This document shows, piece after piece, positions 16,757 through 25,238 of a stretch of DNA of 64,000 nt. Position 1 is the stretch's first letter; each line of letters starts with the position of its first letter. The notes beneath the pieces were generated by a model, which saw only the letters and a program-made list of their open reading frames with translations, made no database searches and was not told the origin of the DNA. The stretch lies in the NCBI RefSeq assembly GCF_002210435.1, contig NZ_MZMV01000027.1, positions 33,798-97,797 of the forward strand, read 5' to 3'. Origin of the DNA: Micromonospora wenchangensis. Lineage in GTDB: Bacteria; Actinomycetota; Actinomycetes; Mycobacteriales; Micromonosporaceae. The translations under genes and the position numbers were made by a program.

Positions 16757-18550
16757 TCAGCCGGCGGCCGGGGTTTCTCGCCGGTTCGCCTGCCACGGCG
16801 TCGCGGTGGCCTTGCCGGCGGCCCGTTCGGTGATCGCCGCGACCTCCTGCCGGGCCTGGGCCGAGATCCGCGCCGCGTCCGGCTCCTTGTACCAGGGCCG
16901 CAGTGTGATCACGGCGGGTCGGATGCCGGTGGCGAGCAGCAGCGCGGTCCCCTTCGGCAGGGCCCGGATCCGGTCCGGCGGCAACACGTGCTCCTGCCGG
17001 TACGAGGTGGACCGGGACGAGCCGTCCCGGCTGCGCGAGACGCTGACCGTGCTCACGTCGTGCTGCCCGACCAGCTTGGAGACCTTCTCCACGAAGTCGG
17101 CGTCGTCGAGGCCCGCACCGAGCAGCTTGATGGTGGCCGCGCCCCACAGCGCGTCCATCCCGGCCTCCCCCCAGACCCGTGACCCCTGCCGGTAGCTCTG
17201 CAACAGGGTGACCACGTTGATCCCCCGCGATCCCAGGTGCGAGTAGAGGTCCGGCAGGTCGGAGATCCGGCACACGTTCGCCGCCTCGTCCAGCACCGCC
17301 GTCATCGGCGGGTCGAGCCGGCCGCCCATCCGTTCGGCGGCCACCACCCCCGCCCGCAACGTCGCGTCGGCGAGGCCGGCGATCACCCCGGCGGCCGAGC
17401 CACCACCGTCCTTGGAGAGCAGGAAGAGGGTGTCCCGGCCGAGCACGTGCCGCTCCGGGCGGAACTGCGGCAGGTACGGGTCCGGGGACACCCAGGCCAG
17501 GATCTCCGGGTCGAGCAGGCACGCCACGCACTGCCGGGCCGTCTCGTAGATGCCGTCGCGGGTCTCCACCGCCCCGCGTACGGTGCCCTGGAGCTGCTCG
17601 GCCATCGCCGGCAGCCCGGCGTCGCGCAGCAGGTCGATCGGGGTGCGGTCGGCCGGGTCGGCCAGCCAGCCGAGCAGCTCGGCGACGGGTACCCGCCCCC
17701 GGGCGGCGGCCAGGAAGAGCGCGGTCAGGGTGTTCTGCGCCGCCGAGATCCAGAAGTCCTTCTTGGCGGTGTCGTCGTTGACCGACGCCACGAAGTGCCC
17801 GGCCAGTCGGCGGGCCCCCTCGATGCTCGTGCAGTCGGCGAGGATGTCCCACCACATCCGCCGGGGCACGTGGGCGATGCCCTGCGGGTCGAACGTCCAC
17901 ACCGTACCGACGCGTTCCCGTTCGGCGCGGGTCACCGCGTACACGTCGGACTTGTTGGAGGTGAGCAGCACCGCGCCCCGGGCCCGCAGCACCCGGGGCA
18001 CCGCGATGCCTGTGGACTTGCCGGCCCGGGGGGCCATCAGGTCCAGCTCCACGTCCTCGAAGGAGGAGCGCAGCTCCGGGCCGTTGGGCGACAGGTCACC
18101 GAGCAGGTTGCCGGTGTCGTCCGGGGTGAGCTGCCGTACCCCGGCCAGCGAGGGACGCAGCTCCCGGGCGCGGGCCGCGATCCCGGCGGGGGTCAGCGGG
18201 GCCAGGTCACGCACCCGGGCCAGCCCGACGCCGCGCCCGCGCACGTCCAGCAGCCGGCGTCCGGCGAGCACCGCCGGCACCACCAGCAGCAGCGCCACCA
18301 CCAGCATCCCGGCGTAGACCGCGTACGGCGACGCGCCGGGCCACAGCGTGCCGATGTCACCGGAGATCAACGCCAGGTACGCGCCGAGCGTGAACGGCGG
18401 CGGGTGAAAGCCGTGCCCGGTCACCGCGGCGCCCAGGGTGCCGCCCAGCCAGGCGACCGTGAACAGCGCCGCGTTGGCGAGGACCACCAGGCAGAAGGCC
18501 CAGAAGAACAGGTCCGCCCCCCGGGGCGCGCCCGACGACGTCCGGCTCAC
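16757..18550 (-). CDS. VirD4/TraG-like type IV coupling ATPase
   Basis: A membrane ATPase of about 597 aa that would deliver substrates to a type IV secretion channel. Two membrane segments lie near residues 15-45 and 80-100. The Walker A motif reads APRAGKST and Walker B TAVLDEAANVC, followed by YSHLGSRGINVVTLLQSYRQ, typical of TraG/VirD4. The GTG at 18550 overlaps the upstream stop as GTGA and has GGGGGTGG 5 nt before it; a GTG three codons earlier (18559) is the alternative. The operon context and family are clear. Whether DNA or protein is the substrate is not, because no relaxase is visible. Confidence 0.9.
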   Translation of the reverse strand: MSRTSSGAPRGADLFFWAFCLVVLANAALFTVAWLGGTLGAAVTGHGFHPPPFTLGAYLALISGDIGTLWPGASPYAVYAGMLVVALLLVVPAVLAGRRLLDVRGRGVGLARVRDLAPLTPAGIAARARELRPSLAGVRQLTPDDTGNLLGDLSPNGPELRSSFEDVELDLMAPRAGKSTGIAVPRVLRARGAVLLTSNKSDVYAVTRAERERVGTVWTFDPQGIAHVPRRMWWDILADCTSIEGARRLAGHFVASVNDDTAKKDFWISAAQNTLTALFLAAARGRVPVAELLGWLADPADRTPIDLLRDAGLPAMAEQLQGTVRGAVETRDGIYETARQCVACLLDPEILAWVSPDPYLPQFRPERHVLGRDTLFLLSKDGGGSAAGVIAGLADATLRAGVVAAERMGGRLDPPMTAVLDEAANVCRISDLPDLYSHLGSRGINVVTLLQSYRQGSRVWGEAGMDALWGAATIKLLGAGLDDADFVEKVSKLVGQHDVSTVSVSRSRDGSSRSTSYRQEHVLPPDRIRALPKGTALLLATGIRPAVITLRPWYKEPDAARISAQARQEVAAITERAAGKATATPWQANRRETPAAG

Positions 18551-20277
18551 GCCCGCCACCCCCGCTCACCGGCGGCGATCTCGGCGGCGGCCAGTTCCGG
18601 CCGGGTGGCCAGGTTGCCCAGTTCCGCCTCGGCCTCGAAGGCCGCCTGCCGGGCCGCCGCCCGCTCGGCGGCCTGCTGGGCGGCGTAGCCGTTCTGCACC
18701 CAGCGCTGGTTGGTGTCGTGCAGCCGGCGCTCGGTGTCGGTGATGGACACCCGGATCGGGATGCCGGGCCGGCCACCCACCTTGATCAGGAACCGGCCCC
18801 GCCCCGGTGGCTCCTCGTTGCTGCCGGTGCTCGCCCAGCCCGGCGGCGACGACCAGGAGGAGACCAGCTCGATCTCCCGTTTGGACAGGCCGATCACCCG
18901 GCCCAGGTCGGTCATCTCCGCCGCCGGCAGCCCGGCGCAGGCGACGATCCCGGCCCGCTCCACGAAACCGCGCGCCTTGGCCCGGTCGGCGTCGGAGCCC
19001 AGCGCCTCGGCGTCCTTGAGGGTGTGGGTGATCTTGGCGTCGCCGAGGCCGAGCGACCGGTTGAGCCGGGTCAGCGCGTCGATCCGGTCGACGATGCCGG
19101 AGGCCGCCCGCAGCGGCCGCCACAGCTCGTCCAGGATGGTGAAGAACCAGCGGCGCGGGGCCAGGCCGGCGTCGGCCAGGGCGTGCGAGGCGGCGACCGT
19201 GCCCAACCCCTCGGACCAGGCGGCCAGCATCGCCGCCGCGGTGAGCTGGGTGTCGGACTCGCCGATGCGGGAGATGTCGATGCACACCGCCGGGGCGTCC
19301 GGGTCGATCCGGGTGGAGGTCGTCGAGCCGAAGGTGTCACCCAACGCCCCGTCGAGGATGCCCAGCAGCGAGCGGTGCAGCGGGTCCACCGCGTCGCGGT
19401 AACGGCTCTCCTGGCCCCGGTCCAGGGTCACCGCGCGGACCCGGTCCGGCCCCTCCTCCAGCACCCGCAGCAGGTCCGGCAGCAGCGGGGCCCGGCCCTG
19501 CGGGGTGTGTTCACGCAGGTGCCGCAGGCAGGCCGAGAGTACCGACTGCTCGTGGTCGTCCAGGGCCCGGCCGCGCACGATGGTCAGCAACGCCGCCACC
19601 ATGTTCAGCACCCGGCCGTGCGTCTCGGCGGCCAGCGCCCGGCCCGCCCGGCCGCCGATGCGTTCCGCGGCCAGCCCCATCGCCCCCGGGTCCAGCACGT
19701 TGATCCCACCGACGCCACGCCCGATCGGGATCACCTGCCCGCCGAGGGCGCGGACCGTGTCCGCGTAGTCCGGCTTGAGGTCGCCGAGCACCAGCGGCAC
19801 CACCCCGGTCGCGGCCAGGCCCACCGCCATCCGGTTGATCAGGGTCGACTTGCCCAGACCGGGCATGCCCAGCATGAACAGCGACGGGTTGGAGATGTAG
19901 CGGGCCCGGGTGAACCAGGAGATCGGATCACCGCAGACCGTGGCGCCGGTGTAGAGGTGCTGACCCAGCGGCACCCCGGACATCGGCGCCCCCGAGCCGG
20001 CCGAGAACGGCCACAGCCCGCACGCCTGCACCGTGGTGGCCCGCCACATGGTGGGCGCGTCGAGGTAGCCGACCCGCCCGCCGCCGGGCCCCTCCCACCC
20101 CCGCGCCGAGGCGGGCAGCTCCCGGCGGGGCCGGGGCGGCCTGGTGTTCTTCGGCGGTACGGGGGCCCCGTCGTCCGGGTCGCCGACCAGCCCGGTCAGC
20201 GCGGTCCGCGCCCCCGAGGTCCCGGCCGGCCAGCCCGCCCCGAGCCCGTCCGCGCGGACCACCGGTGCGCCGCTCAC
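18547..20277 (-). CDS. VirB4/TraC-like ATPase (C-terminal ATPase half)
   Basis: A 576-aa cytoplasmic ATPase of the VirB4/TraC group that energises type IV secretion. The Walker A motif is GMPGLGKST and the following strand VPLVLGDLKPDY; Walker B is FFTILDELWRPL. Late motifs include LTRLNRSLGLGDAKITHTL and the arginine-containing end region. The start is the GTG at 20277, overlapping the upstream stop as GTGA. The N-terminal half of an ordinary VirB4 appears to be encoded by the separate upstream gene. The C-terminal 40 residues are Ala/Arg/Glu-rich and may be coiled. Confidence 0.88.
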   Translation of the reverse strand: MSGAPVVRADGLGAGWPAGTSGARTALTGLVGDPDDGAPVPPKNTRPPRPRRELPASARGWEGPGGGRVGYLDAPTMWRATTVQACGLWPFSAGSGAPMSGVPLGQHLYTGATVCGDPISWFTRARYISNPSLFMLGMPGLGKSTLINRMAVGLAATGVVPLVLGDLKPDYADTVRALGGQVIPIGRGVGGINVLDPGAMGLAAERIGGRAGRALAAETHGRVLNMVAALLTIVRGRALDDHEQSVLSACLRHLREHTPQGRAPLLPDLLRVLEEGPDRVRAVTLDRGQESRYRDAVDPLHRSLLGILDGALGDTFGSTTSTRIDPDAPAVCIDISRIGESDTQLTAAAMLAAWSEGLGTVAASHALADAGLAPRRWFFTILDELWRPLRAASGIVDRIDALTRLNRSLGLGDAKITHTLKDAEALGSDADRAKARGFVERAGIVACAGLPAAEMTDLGRVIGLSKREIELVSSWSSPPGWASTGSNEEPPGRGRFLIKVGGRPGIPIRVSITDTERRLHDTNQRWVQNGYAAQQAAERAAARQAAFEAEAELGNLATRPELAAAEIAAGERGWRA

Positions 20278-21767
20278 ATCGCCTCCTGGAGTTCGTGTGG
20301 CAGCACGGTCTGCTCCCACGGAAGGATTCCGGCCGGCAGGGTGCAGGTGAACGCCGCCGCCTGCATCCGGTGCGCCGGCCGCATCGCGATCCGGGTCGCC
20401 CCGGTCATGTTGCGGACCAGCACCGACGCGTCGTCGAGCTGGGACCGGTCGTCGACGGTGACGGTGAGCATCAGCGAGAACTCCACCAGCCCCGCCCCGG
20501 TGGCCTCCTCGGCGGCGGCCTGCTCGGCGGCGCGGACCTCGGCGGCGGCCCGCGCCTGCACCATGCCCCGCCCGGAGGTGGCCATGAACTGCGCCGTACG
20601 CCGGTCGGCCTCGACGATGCGGGCCGAGGTCGCCGGGTCGATCGGCCGGTAGAGCAGCGCCACCCGCTTGCGGCGGGTGCCGGCGGACGCGTCGAGCATG
20701 GTGCGCAGCACACTGGAGCGCACCGTGCCCCGGGGGGCCAGGGTGAGCAGCCAGGTCCGGGAGACCCCGGAGTCGTGCTGGTAGGCGTCCACCGACTCGA
20801 CCGCGGCCACCGGCCCGCAGTCGGCCCACTCCAGCCCGGTCCGCCCGTGCTCGGCCCGGACGCTGAGCACCTCGGCGGCGCAGGCCGGGTCGTACGCCAC
20901 CCGGACCACCTCGGCGATCTGCTCGGCGGACAGCGGCTCGGCGACGCCCCCACCGGCCCCGATCAGCCCGGTCAGCAGGCTCGGCACCCGGATCGCCAGG
21001 TCGGTGACCACGTCCTCCGGGTCCCGTCGCGGCCCACCCACCGGCGCGTAGGTGAGGGTGATGTACGAGTTCATCTCCGACGACGCCGACGGGTAGTCCT
21101 CGACCACCTCCTCCAGCACGGCGCGCGCCGCGGCGGGAGCGGCGGCGTCCAGCCGGGGCAGCACCTCCGCCGCGAGCCGGGTGCCCGGGTCCGGGGCGGT
21201 CTCCACCACCACCGACGCCCCGCGCAGGCCCGGCTCGTGGGCGAGCCGGGACAGCCACTCCCCCCACAGCGACACCCACGTGTCGACCTGCTCCGGGTCG
21301 ACCAGCGACCCGCCGTCGGGTTCGCACCGCAGCACGATCGTGTAGAGGTTGCGGCTCTTGTGGTGCAGCACCCCGAACGGCCTGTCGTAGGCGTCCCGGC
21401 CCTCCCGGGCGAGCACCCCGCTGAGCAGGCCGGGCGGCGGGAACCGGCCACCCGGCCGCGCCGAGAGCGGCCCGGAGACGTACAGGTGCTCCCGCCGGGA
21501 CACCCGACGCGACCAGCCGATCCGCAGCGTCAGGAGCTGGTACATGTTGCGGCCGTCCTGGGTGCGTACGGCCATCGGCAGCAGCGCCACCACGAGCGGT
21601 ACGCCGACCACGAACGCCGCCTGCAGCGACGCCAGCGAGGCCAGCAGCACCAGCACCAGCCCGCCGAACACCCCGACCGTGCCGACCAGGCCGAGCGGGC
21701 CCAGCCCGGCCCGGCGCGGCCGACGCCAGTTGCCGTACGTCGGTTCGATGACGGCTTCGGTCGTCAT
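20274..21767 (-). CDS. SCO6880-family conjugation-like protein (PrgI-like head, VirB4 N-terminal-like body)
   Basis: A 497-aa protein. The first 70 residues hold two adjacent hydrophobic helices (LVGTVGVFGGLVLVLLASLA and AAFVVGVPLVVALLPMAV), the PrgI/VirB3-like arrangement. The rest is soluble and resembles the N-terminal region of VirB4 proteins that sits outside the ATPase core. It matches what is called the SCO6880 family in actinobacteria. The ATG at 21767 follows GGGAGAGG. It overlaps the ATPase gene by 4 nt, so equal synthesis is likely. VirB3 and VirB4-N functions are thus fused to each other and separated from the ATPase domain. Confidence 0.85.
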   Translation of the reverse strand: MTTEAVIEPTYGNWRRPRRAGLGPLGLVGTVGVFGGLVLVLLASLASLQAAFVVGVPLVVALLPMAVRTQDGRNMYQLLTLRIGWSRRVSRREHLYVSGPLSARPGGRFPPPGLLSGVLAREGRDAYDRPFGVLHHKSRNLYTIVLRCEPDGGSLVDPEQVDTWVSLWGEWLSRLAHEPGLRGASVVVETAPDPGTRLAAEVLPRLDAAAPAAARAVLEEVVEDYPSASSEMNSYITLTYAPVGGPRRDPEDVVTDLAIRVPSLLTGLIGAGGGVAEPLSAEQIAEVVRVAYDPACAAEVLSVRAEHGRTGLEWADCGPVAAVESVDAYQHDSGVSRTWLLTLAPRGTVRSSVLRTMLDASAGTRRKRVALLYRPIDPATSARIVEADRRTAQFMATSGRGMVQARAAAEVRAAEQAAAEEATGAGLVEFSLMLTVTVDDRSQLDDASVLVRNMTGATRIAMRPAHRMQAAAFTCTLPAGILPWEQTVLPHELQEAM

Positions 21768-21817
21768 TGCCTCTCCCTCGTCTCACCGGGGCGACGGCCG
21801 GCCGTCGCCCCGCGCTG

Positions 21818-23014
21818 TCAGTTGTGGCCGGCGTCGCCGTCCGCGCCCGACACGGTGCCGGCCGCCATGTTTCGGCCGGCGCGGGCCGCCCGGTGCGCCC
21901 CGTCGATCGCCGCCCCGACCGGCCCGGCCAGCCGGGCGGCGGAACCCGCGGCCGCCGCGGAGCCGGCGGAGCCGCCCGCGTTACGGCCGGTCCGGCCCTC
22001 GCTGCCGGACGGTCCCTGCCGACCGGTGTCGCCCTGGCGGCCCTGCGGCCCGCGGGCCCCGGACGGCGCGCCACCGCCCCCGCCGCCGGAGGACAGGGCG
22101 GACCCGGCGACCCGTTTCGCGCCGGAGGCGACCATGCCGCCCGCGGCCGAGACGGCGGTGCCGGTCGGGTCGCCGGTGCCCAGCGCCGCCGTGGCCGGCA
22201 CCACGATCTTGAGCAGCGCCGGCAGGGCGATCGCCGACAGCAGCAGCACGCCGATGCCGGCGATGCGGATGTGTGAGGAGTTCTGGGTCCGGCTGCCGAC
22301 GGCGAGCATCTCCGCGCCGGAGAACATGATCAGACCGACGGCGGGCTTGTAGAGCAGCCAGGCCACCGTCCAGCCGATGTGCTTGCGCCACCAGCCGGCA
22401 CCCCAGTTCGTCATCGACGCGGCGGCCGCCAGCGGCAGCGTGCCGAGCATGATGGTCATCACGCCCAGCCGCAGGTAGAGCATCAGCACGTGCACGATGG
22501 CAGCGATCAGCAGCAGGAAGGCCAGCACCAGCAGCAGGAACGACTCGATGGAGGAGCCGTTGTCCACACACGGCACACCCATGATCACCTGCATGGCCGC
22601 CGACTTGAGCAGGTGGTCGGAGAAACCGTCGGAGAGGCTGGCCGCCCGGCCCACCACCCACGAACCGGCCCCGGCGACCAGGATGACCCGCAGGAAGCCC
22701 TGCAACGCGGTCCGCCCGGCGGTGCCCTTGCGTTCCATCGCCATCCGGGCGGCGGCGAACAGCACCGACCCGATCGCCAGGTAGGTCACGACCCACTCGA
22801 TCTGGTCGCTGATCAGGCTCGGTACGTCGTCCGGCCCGCCCTCGGTCGTGGTGCCCAGCGTCGGCACCGAGGCGCTCAGCTCGGCGAAGATCGAGATCGC
22901 GGCGGCCAGCATCAGGTTGGCGATCATCCGGACCAGGGTGCCGATCGGGTCACCGAGGAACGAGAAGAAGCCGGTGATGATGTCCAGCGGACTGGGAGGT
23001 GAACACCCGCCCAT
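21818..23014 (-). CDS. VirB6/TrbL-like polytopic membrane protein with collagen-like tail
   Basis: A 398-aa protein with about six hydrophobic helices up to residue 290, for example TYLAIGSVLFAAARMAM, FLLLVLAFLLLIAAIVHVLM and IGVLLLSAIALPALLKIVV. This fits the VirB6/TrbL inner-membrane core. The last 100 residues are Gly/Ala/Ser-rich, with a stretch of Gly-X-Y triplets around GPQGRQGDTGRQG. The ATG at 23014 follows the previous stop codon with no spacer. It probably forms the channel through the membrane. The collagen-like tail is not part of the usual family and its side of the membrane is unknown. Confidence 0.85.
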   Translation of the reverse strand: MGGCSPPSPLDIITGFFSFLGDPIGTLVRMIANLMLAAAISIFAELSASVPTLGTTTEGGPDDVPSLISDQIEWVVTYLAIGSVLFAAARMAMERKGTAGRTALQGFLRVILVAGAGSWVVGRAASLSDGFSDHLLKSAAMQVIMGVPCVDNGSSIESFLLLVLAFLLLIAAIVHVLMLYLRLGVMTIMLGTLPLAAAASMTNWGAGWWRKHIGWTVAWLLYKPAVGLIMFSGAEMLAVGSRTQNSSHIRIAGIGVLLLSAIALPALLKIVVPATAALGTGDPTGTAVSAAGGMVASGAKRVAGSALSSGGGGGGAPSGARGPQGRQGDTGRQGPSGSEGRTGRNAGGSAGSAAAAGSAARLAGPVGAAIDGAHRAARAGRNMAAGTVSGADGDAGHN

Positions 23015-23728
23015 CTACTTCCTCCAGAGGGTGTAGCCGGCGCTGCCGGTGACCGTGCCGAGCGAGGCGTGCACCACGCCGGCCCGCGACGGCGCCACCT
23101 TCCAGTCACCGGCGTCCCAGCGCAGGGCGACCAGGGTCGCCACGTACCCCCCGGCGCCGGTCTTGACCAGCAACTGCACCTGGGCGGCGTCGGCCGCGTA
23201 CCGGACCAGGGCGAAGCCCGCGTAGCTGCCGCCGCCACGGCTGGTGACCACCCCGGCGGCGGCCTCCAGCCGGGCCACCAGCACGTCGCGGCCCGGCCCC
23301 GGCAGCACCTGCCGGTCGGCAACGGCCCGCCAGGCGGGCCCGGCCAACTGGGTGGGCACGGCGTGCGCCGCCAGCACCGCACCGATCGGGGTGTGCGCGA
23401 AGCAGCCCAGCACCCCGTCGGCGGTGCGCGACGGTCCCTGCGTCGCGGAGACCGGCACCCGGTCGCCGCCGTCGAGGGTCCGCCACGCCACGTCGTCCGG
23501 CGGCACCGCCGTCCCGGCCGCCACCACCGGTCGGGACGGGCACTGCGCCACCGGCGCGGCGGCGGCGGTCCGGGCCACCGGGTCGACCTCCGTCTGCCGG
23601 GTCGCCCCCGACACCCAGACCCCCGCCGCCAGCAACGCCATGCCGGCGAGGAACGCGACGGACAGCAGCCAGCCGCGCTCGGCCCAGAACGGCGGGTCCG
23701 CCGGTGACCGGCCTCGCCCGCCGGTCAC
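23015..23728 (-). CDS. VirB8/TcpC-like single-pass assembly protein
   Basis: A 237-aa bitopic protein starting at the GTG at 23728, which overlaps the upstream stop as GTGA. One membrane helix lies at about residues 18-38 (GWLLSVAFLAGMALLAAGVWV), followed by an extracytoplasmic domain with a repeated alpha/beta pattern that ends VALRWDAGDWKVAPSRAG. This layout matches VirB8/TcpC-type NTF2-like proteins, which scaffold type IV machines outside the membrane. The assignment rests on topology, the C-terminal beta pattern and gene position rather than on strict motifs. VirB6-like and VirB2-like genes flank it. Confidence 0.7.
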   Translation of the reverse strand: MTGGRGRSPADPPFWAERGWLLSVAFLAGMALLAAGVWVSGATRQTEVDPVARTAAAAPVAQCPSRPVVAAGTAVPPDDVAWRTLDGGDRVPVSATQGPSRTADGVLGCFAHTPIGAVLAAHAVPTQLAGPAWRAVADRQVLPGPGRDVLVARLEAAAGVVTSRGGGSYAGFALVRYAADAAQVQLLVKTGAGGYVATLVALRWDAGDWKVAPSRAGVVHASLGTVTGSAGYTLWRK

Positions 23729-24081
23729 TGCGGCTGGCCTGCGGCGGTGCCGGCACCGCCGAGGAAGAAGTTGGCCAACGGACCCGCGACGGCGACCAGG
23801 ATGCAGCCGCCGAGCACCAGGCCGAGGCGGGACATGTGCTCGGAACTCTCGCCCCGCTTCACCGAGACCGCCATCATCGTGCCGGTGATCAGCACCCCGG
23901 CCACCCCGGCGGCGGTGCCGGCCCAGGCGATCAGGCCCAGCAGCTTGTTCACCAGGGTGTTCAGCTGCCCCGGCGCGTTGGGGGTCGGGTTGATCCCGCC
24001 ACCGGGCCCCGGGTCGGGGGCCATCGGGAGGCGGGCGAACAGGTAGGCCGCCGCGTACTGGGACAGGCTCGTGAACGTCAT
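23725..24081 (-). CDS. VirB2/TrbC-like pilin-type protein (copy 2)
   Basis: A 118-aa protein with two hydrophobic helices (LGLIAWAGTAAGVAGVLITGTMMAV and LVLGGCILVAVAGPLANFFLGG) separated by a short charged loop, KRGESSEHMSR. This is the VirB2/TrbC pattern. Unlike Gram-negative VirB2 it has no long cleaved leader; the N-terminal 45 residues are Pro/Gly-rich. The ATG at 24081 follows AAGGAG. Its closest relative in the window is the protein encoded at 24199-24528, with the same helix-loop-helix plan. It may build a short pilus or line the channel. Confidence 0.8.
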   Translation of the reverse strand: MTFTSLSQYAAAYLFARLPMAPDPGPGGGINPTPNAPGQLNTLVNKLLGLIAWAGTAAGVAGVLITGTMMAVSVKRGESSEHMSRLGLVLGGCILVAVAGPLANFFLGGAGTAAGQPQ

Positions 24082-24198
24082 CGGAACAGCTCCTTCGGAC
24101 AGGTGGCATCACCGGAGGCGTCGACGACGCTCCGGCGGTGACGGGGGTGGAACAGGGCCGGCAGTGCGGGGTGCGCTGTCCGGCCGGCGGCGACCGGC

Positions 24199-24528
24199 TC
24201 AGAGTCCGAGGTCGCCGAAGAACATGACGAGCGGTCCGGCGGTCGCGCCGAGCACGCAGCCCATCGCGACGAACACCGCCCCGCGGAAGTGGTCGCTCAT
24301 TTCCCCGGGCACACCCCGGTTGAGTTGGATGGCCATCGAGATGCCGAGGATGAGCAGCCCGGCGACGCCCGCCGCGCTGACCCCCCAGGCGAGCAGGTTC
24401 AGCAGGTCGTCGGCCGCGCCACCGGCCGGGTTGTACGGCGGCGGTGGCTTGAAGGCCGGCAGCGGGGAGGGTGCGGCCGCCGGATTGCGCGCCAGCACCG
24501 CGGCGACGATCCCGTACCCGGAGGTCAC
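24199..24528 (-). CDS. VirB2/TrbC-like pilin-type protein (copy 1)
   Basis: A 109-aa paralogue of the next gene. It has a Pro-rich N-terminal segment (SPLPAFKPPPPYNPAGG), then two helices (LLAWGVSAAGVAGLLILGISMAI and AVFVAMGCVLGATAGPLVMFFG) joined by the charged loop NRGVPGEMSDHF. The GTG at 24528 overlaps the stop of the P-loop gene as GTGA. Two consecutive VirB2-like genes suggest a hetero-oligomeric pilus or alternative subunits. A 117-nt gap separates them, the largest gap in the operon apart from the leader. Confidence 0.8.
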   Translation of the reverse strand: MTSGYGIVAAVLARNPAAAPSPLPAFKPPPPYNPAGGAADDLLNLLAWGVSAAGVAGLLILGISMAIQLNRGVPGEMSDHFRGAVFVAMGCVLGATAGPLVMFFGDLGL

Positions 24529-25055
24529 GGTGCCCTCCCCTCGCCGGCCGACCCGGTCGCCACCCGCAGCCGGTCCAGGGCCTTGGGCACCCGGGCGGGC
24601 TGCTGTCCCAGCCGCCACGCCGGAATCCACGGCACCCGGTGCACCGGCGCGACCGACCGCAGCACCCGGATGCGGCGGGCCAGTGCCGGCGGCAGCCGGC
24701 CCGGGGCGTCGGCCAGCAGCACCAGGCCGACCAGCCGCATGCCGGGCGGGTGACGCCCCTCCCGCAGCGCGTTGAGCGCCCGGGACATCGCCCGCATGCC
24801 CTCGGCGTTGGTCCGGCCGACCAGCATCACCGTGGCCGGTTCCGCCCGCGCGGCGTCCGGCCACCGGCAGCCGAGGTCGACGCCGCCGAAGAGCCGGGAC
24901 AGCGTCGTCGCGCCGGCGCCACCGTGCGCCGCGATCCAGCCCAGCCCCGTCTCGGACAGGGACCGCCGGGACGCGGCCGTCCCGGGACCGGTCCGGGCGG
25001 ACGGCGGCCCCGGTGACATCCGCGGTGCCGGGTCGGTCATCGTCGCGGACCCCAT
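24525..25055 (-). CDS. ParA/MinD-like P-loop protein with degenerate Walker A
   Basis: A 176-aa cytoplasmic protein, the first gene of the minus-strand operon. The ATG at 25055 has a very strong site, AAGGAGGTG, 7 nt upstream. The N-terminal motif AAHGGAGATTLSRLFGG aligns with the deviant Walker A of ParA/MinD proteins (KGGxGKT), but both lysines are replaced, by His and Ala. The remainder (VMLVGRTNAEGMRAMSRAL, LVGLVLLADAPGRLPPALARRI) fits a Rossmann-type P-loop fold. Related proteins occur in actinobacterial conjugation-like loci. It is probably a structural or regulatory partner rather than an ATPase. Confidence 0.75.
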   Translation of the reverse strand: MGSATMTDPAPRMSPGPPSARTGPGTAASRRSLSETGLGWIAAHGGAGATTLSRLFGGVDLGCRWPDAARAEPATVMLVGRTNAEGMRAMSRALNALREGRHPPGMRLVGLVLLADAPGRLPPALARRIRVLRSVAPVHRVPWIPAWRLGQQPARVPKALDRLRVATGSAGEGRAP

Positions 25056-25238
25056 GCACCCACCTCCTTTCGAATGTCGCTGCACTTCGTCGACGCCCCG
25101 GTTGAACCACCCCGGGTCCGGCCCCGTCAGTACGGCGGGCCGGGCGGTCGACGGACGCCACTACGACGGGCCCCGCCCCTCGGTTCACGCCGGGGACGAA
25201 CTTTTTCCACCGCGATGGTGAGCAGCCTGGGAGGCGAC
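25056..25238. promoter_or_regulatory. Divergent promoter region of the T4SS-like operon
   Basis: This 183-nt gap lies between the minus-strand operon and the plus-strand transglycosylase gene, so it must hold both promoters. It contains CGCCCCTCGGTTCA (25174-25187), a 14-mer repeated upstream of the second transglycosylase gene at 30235-30248. GTTC and GAAC half-sites 11 nt apart lie at 25183-25186 and 25198-25201. Confidence 0.5.
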
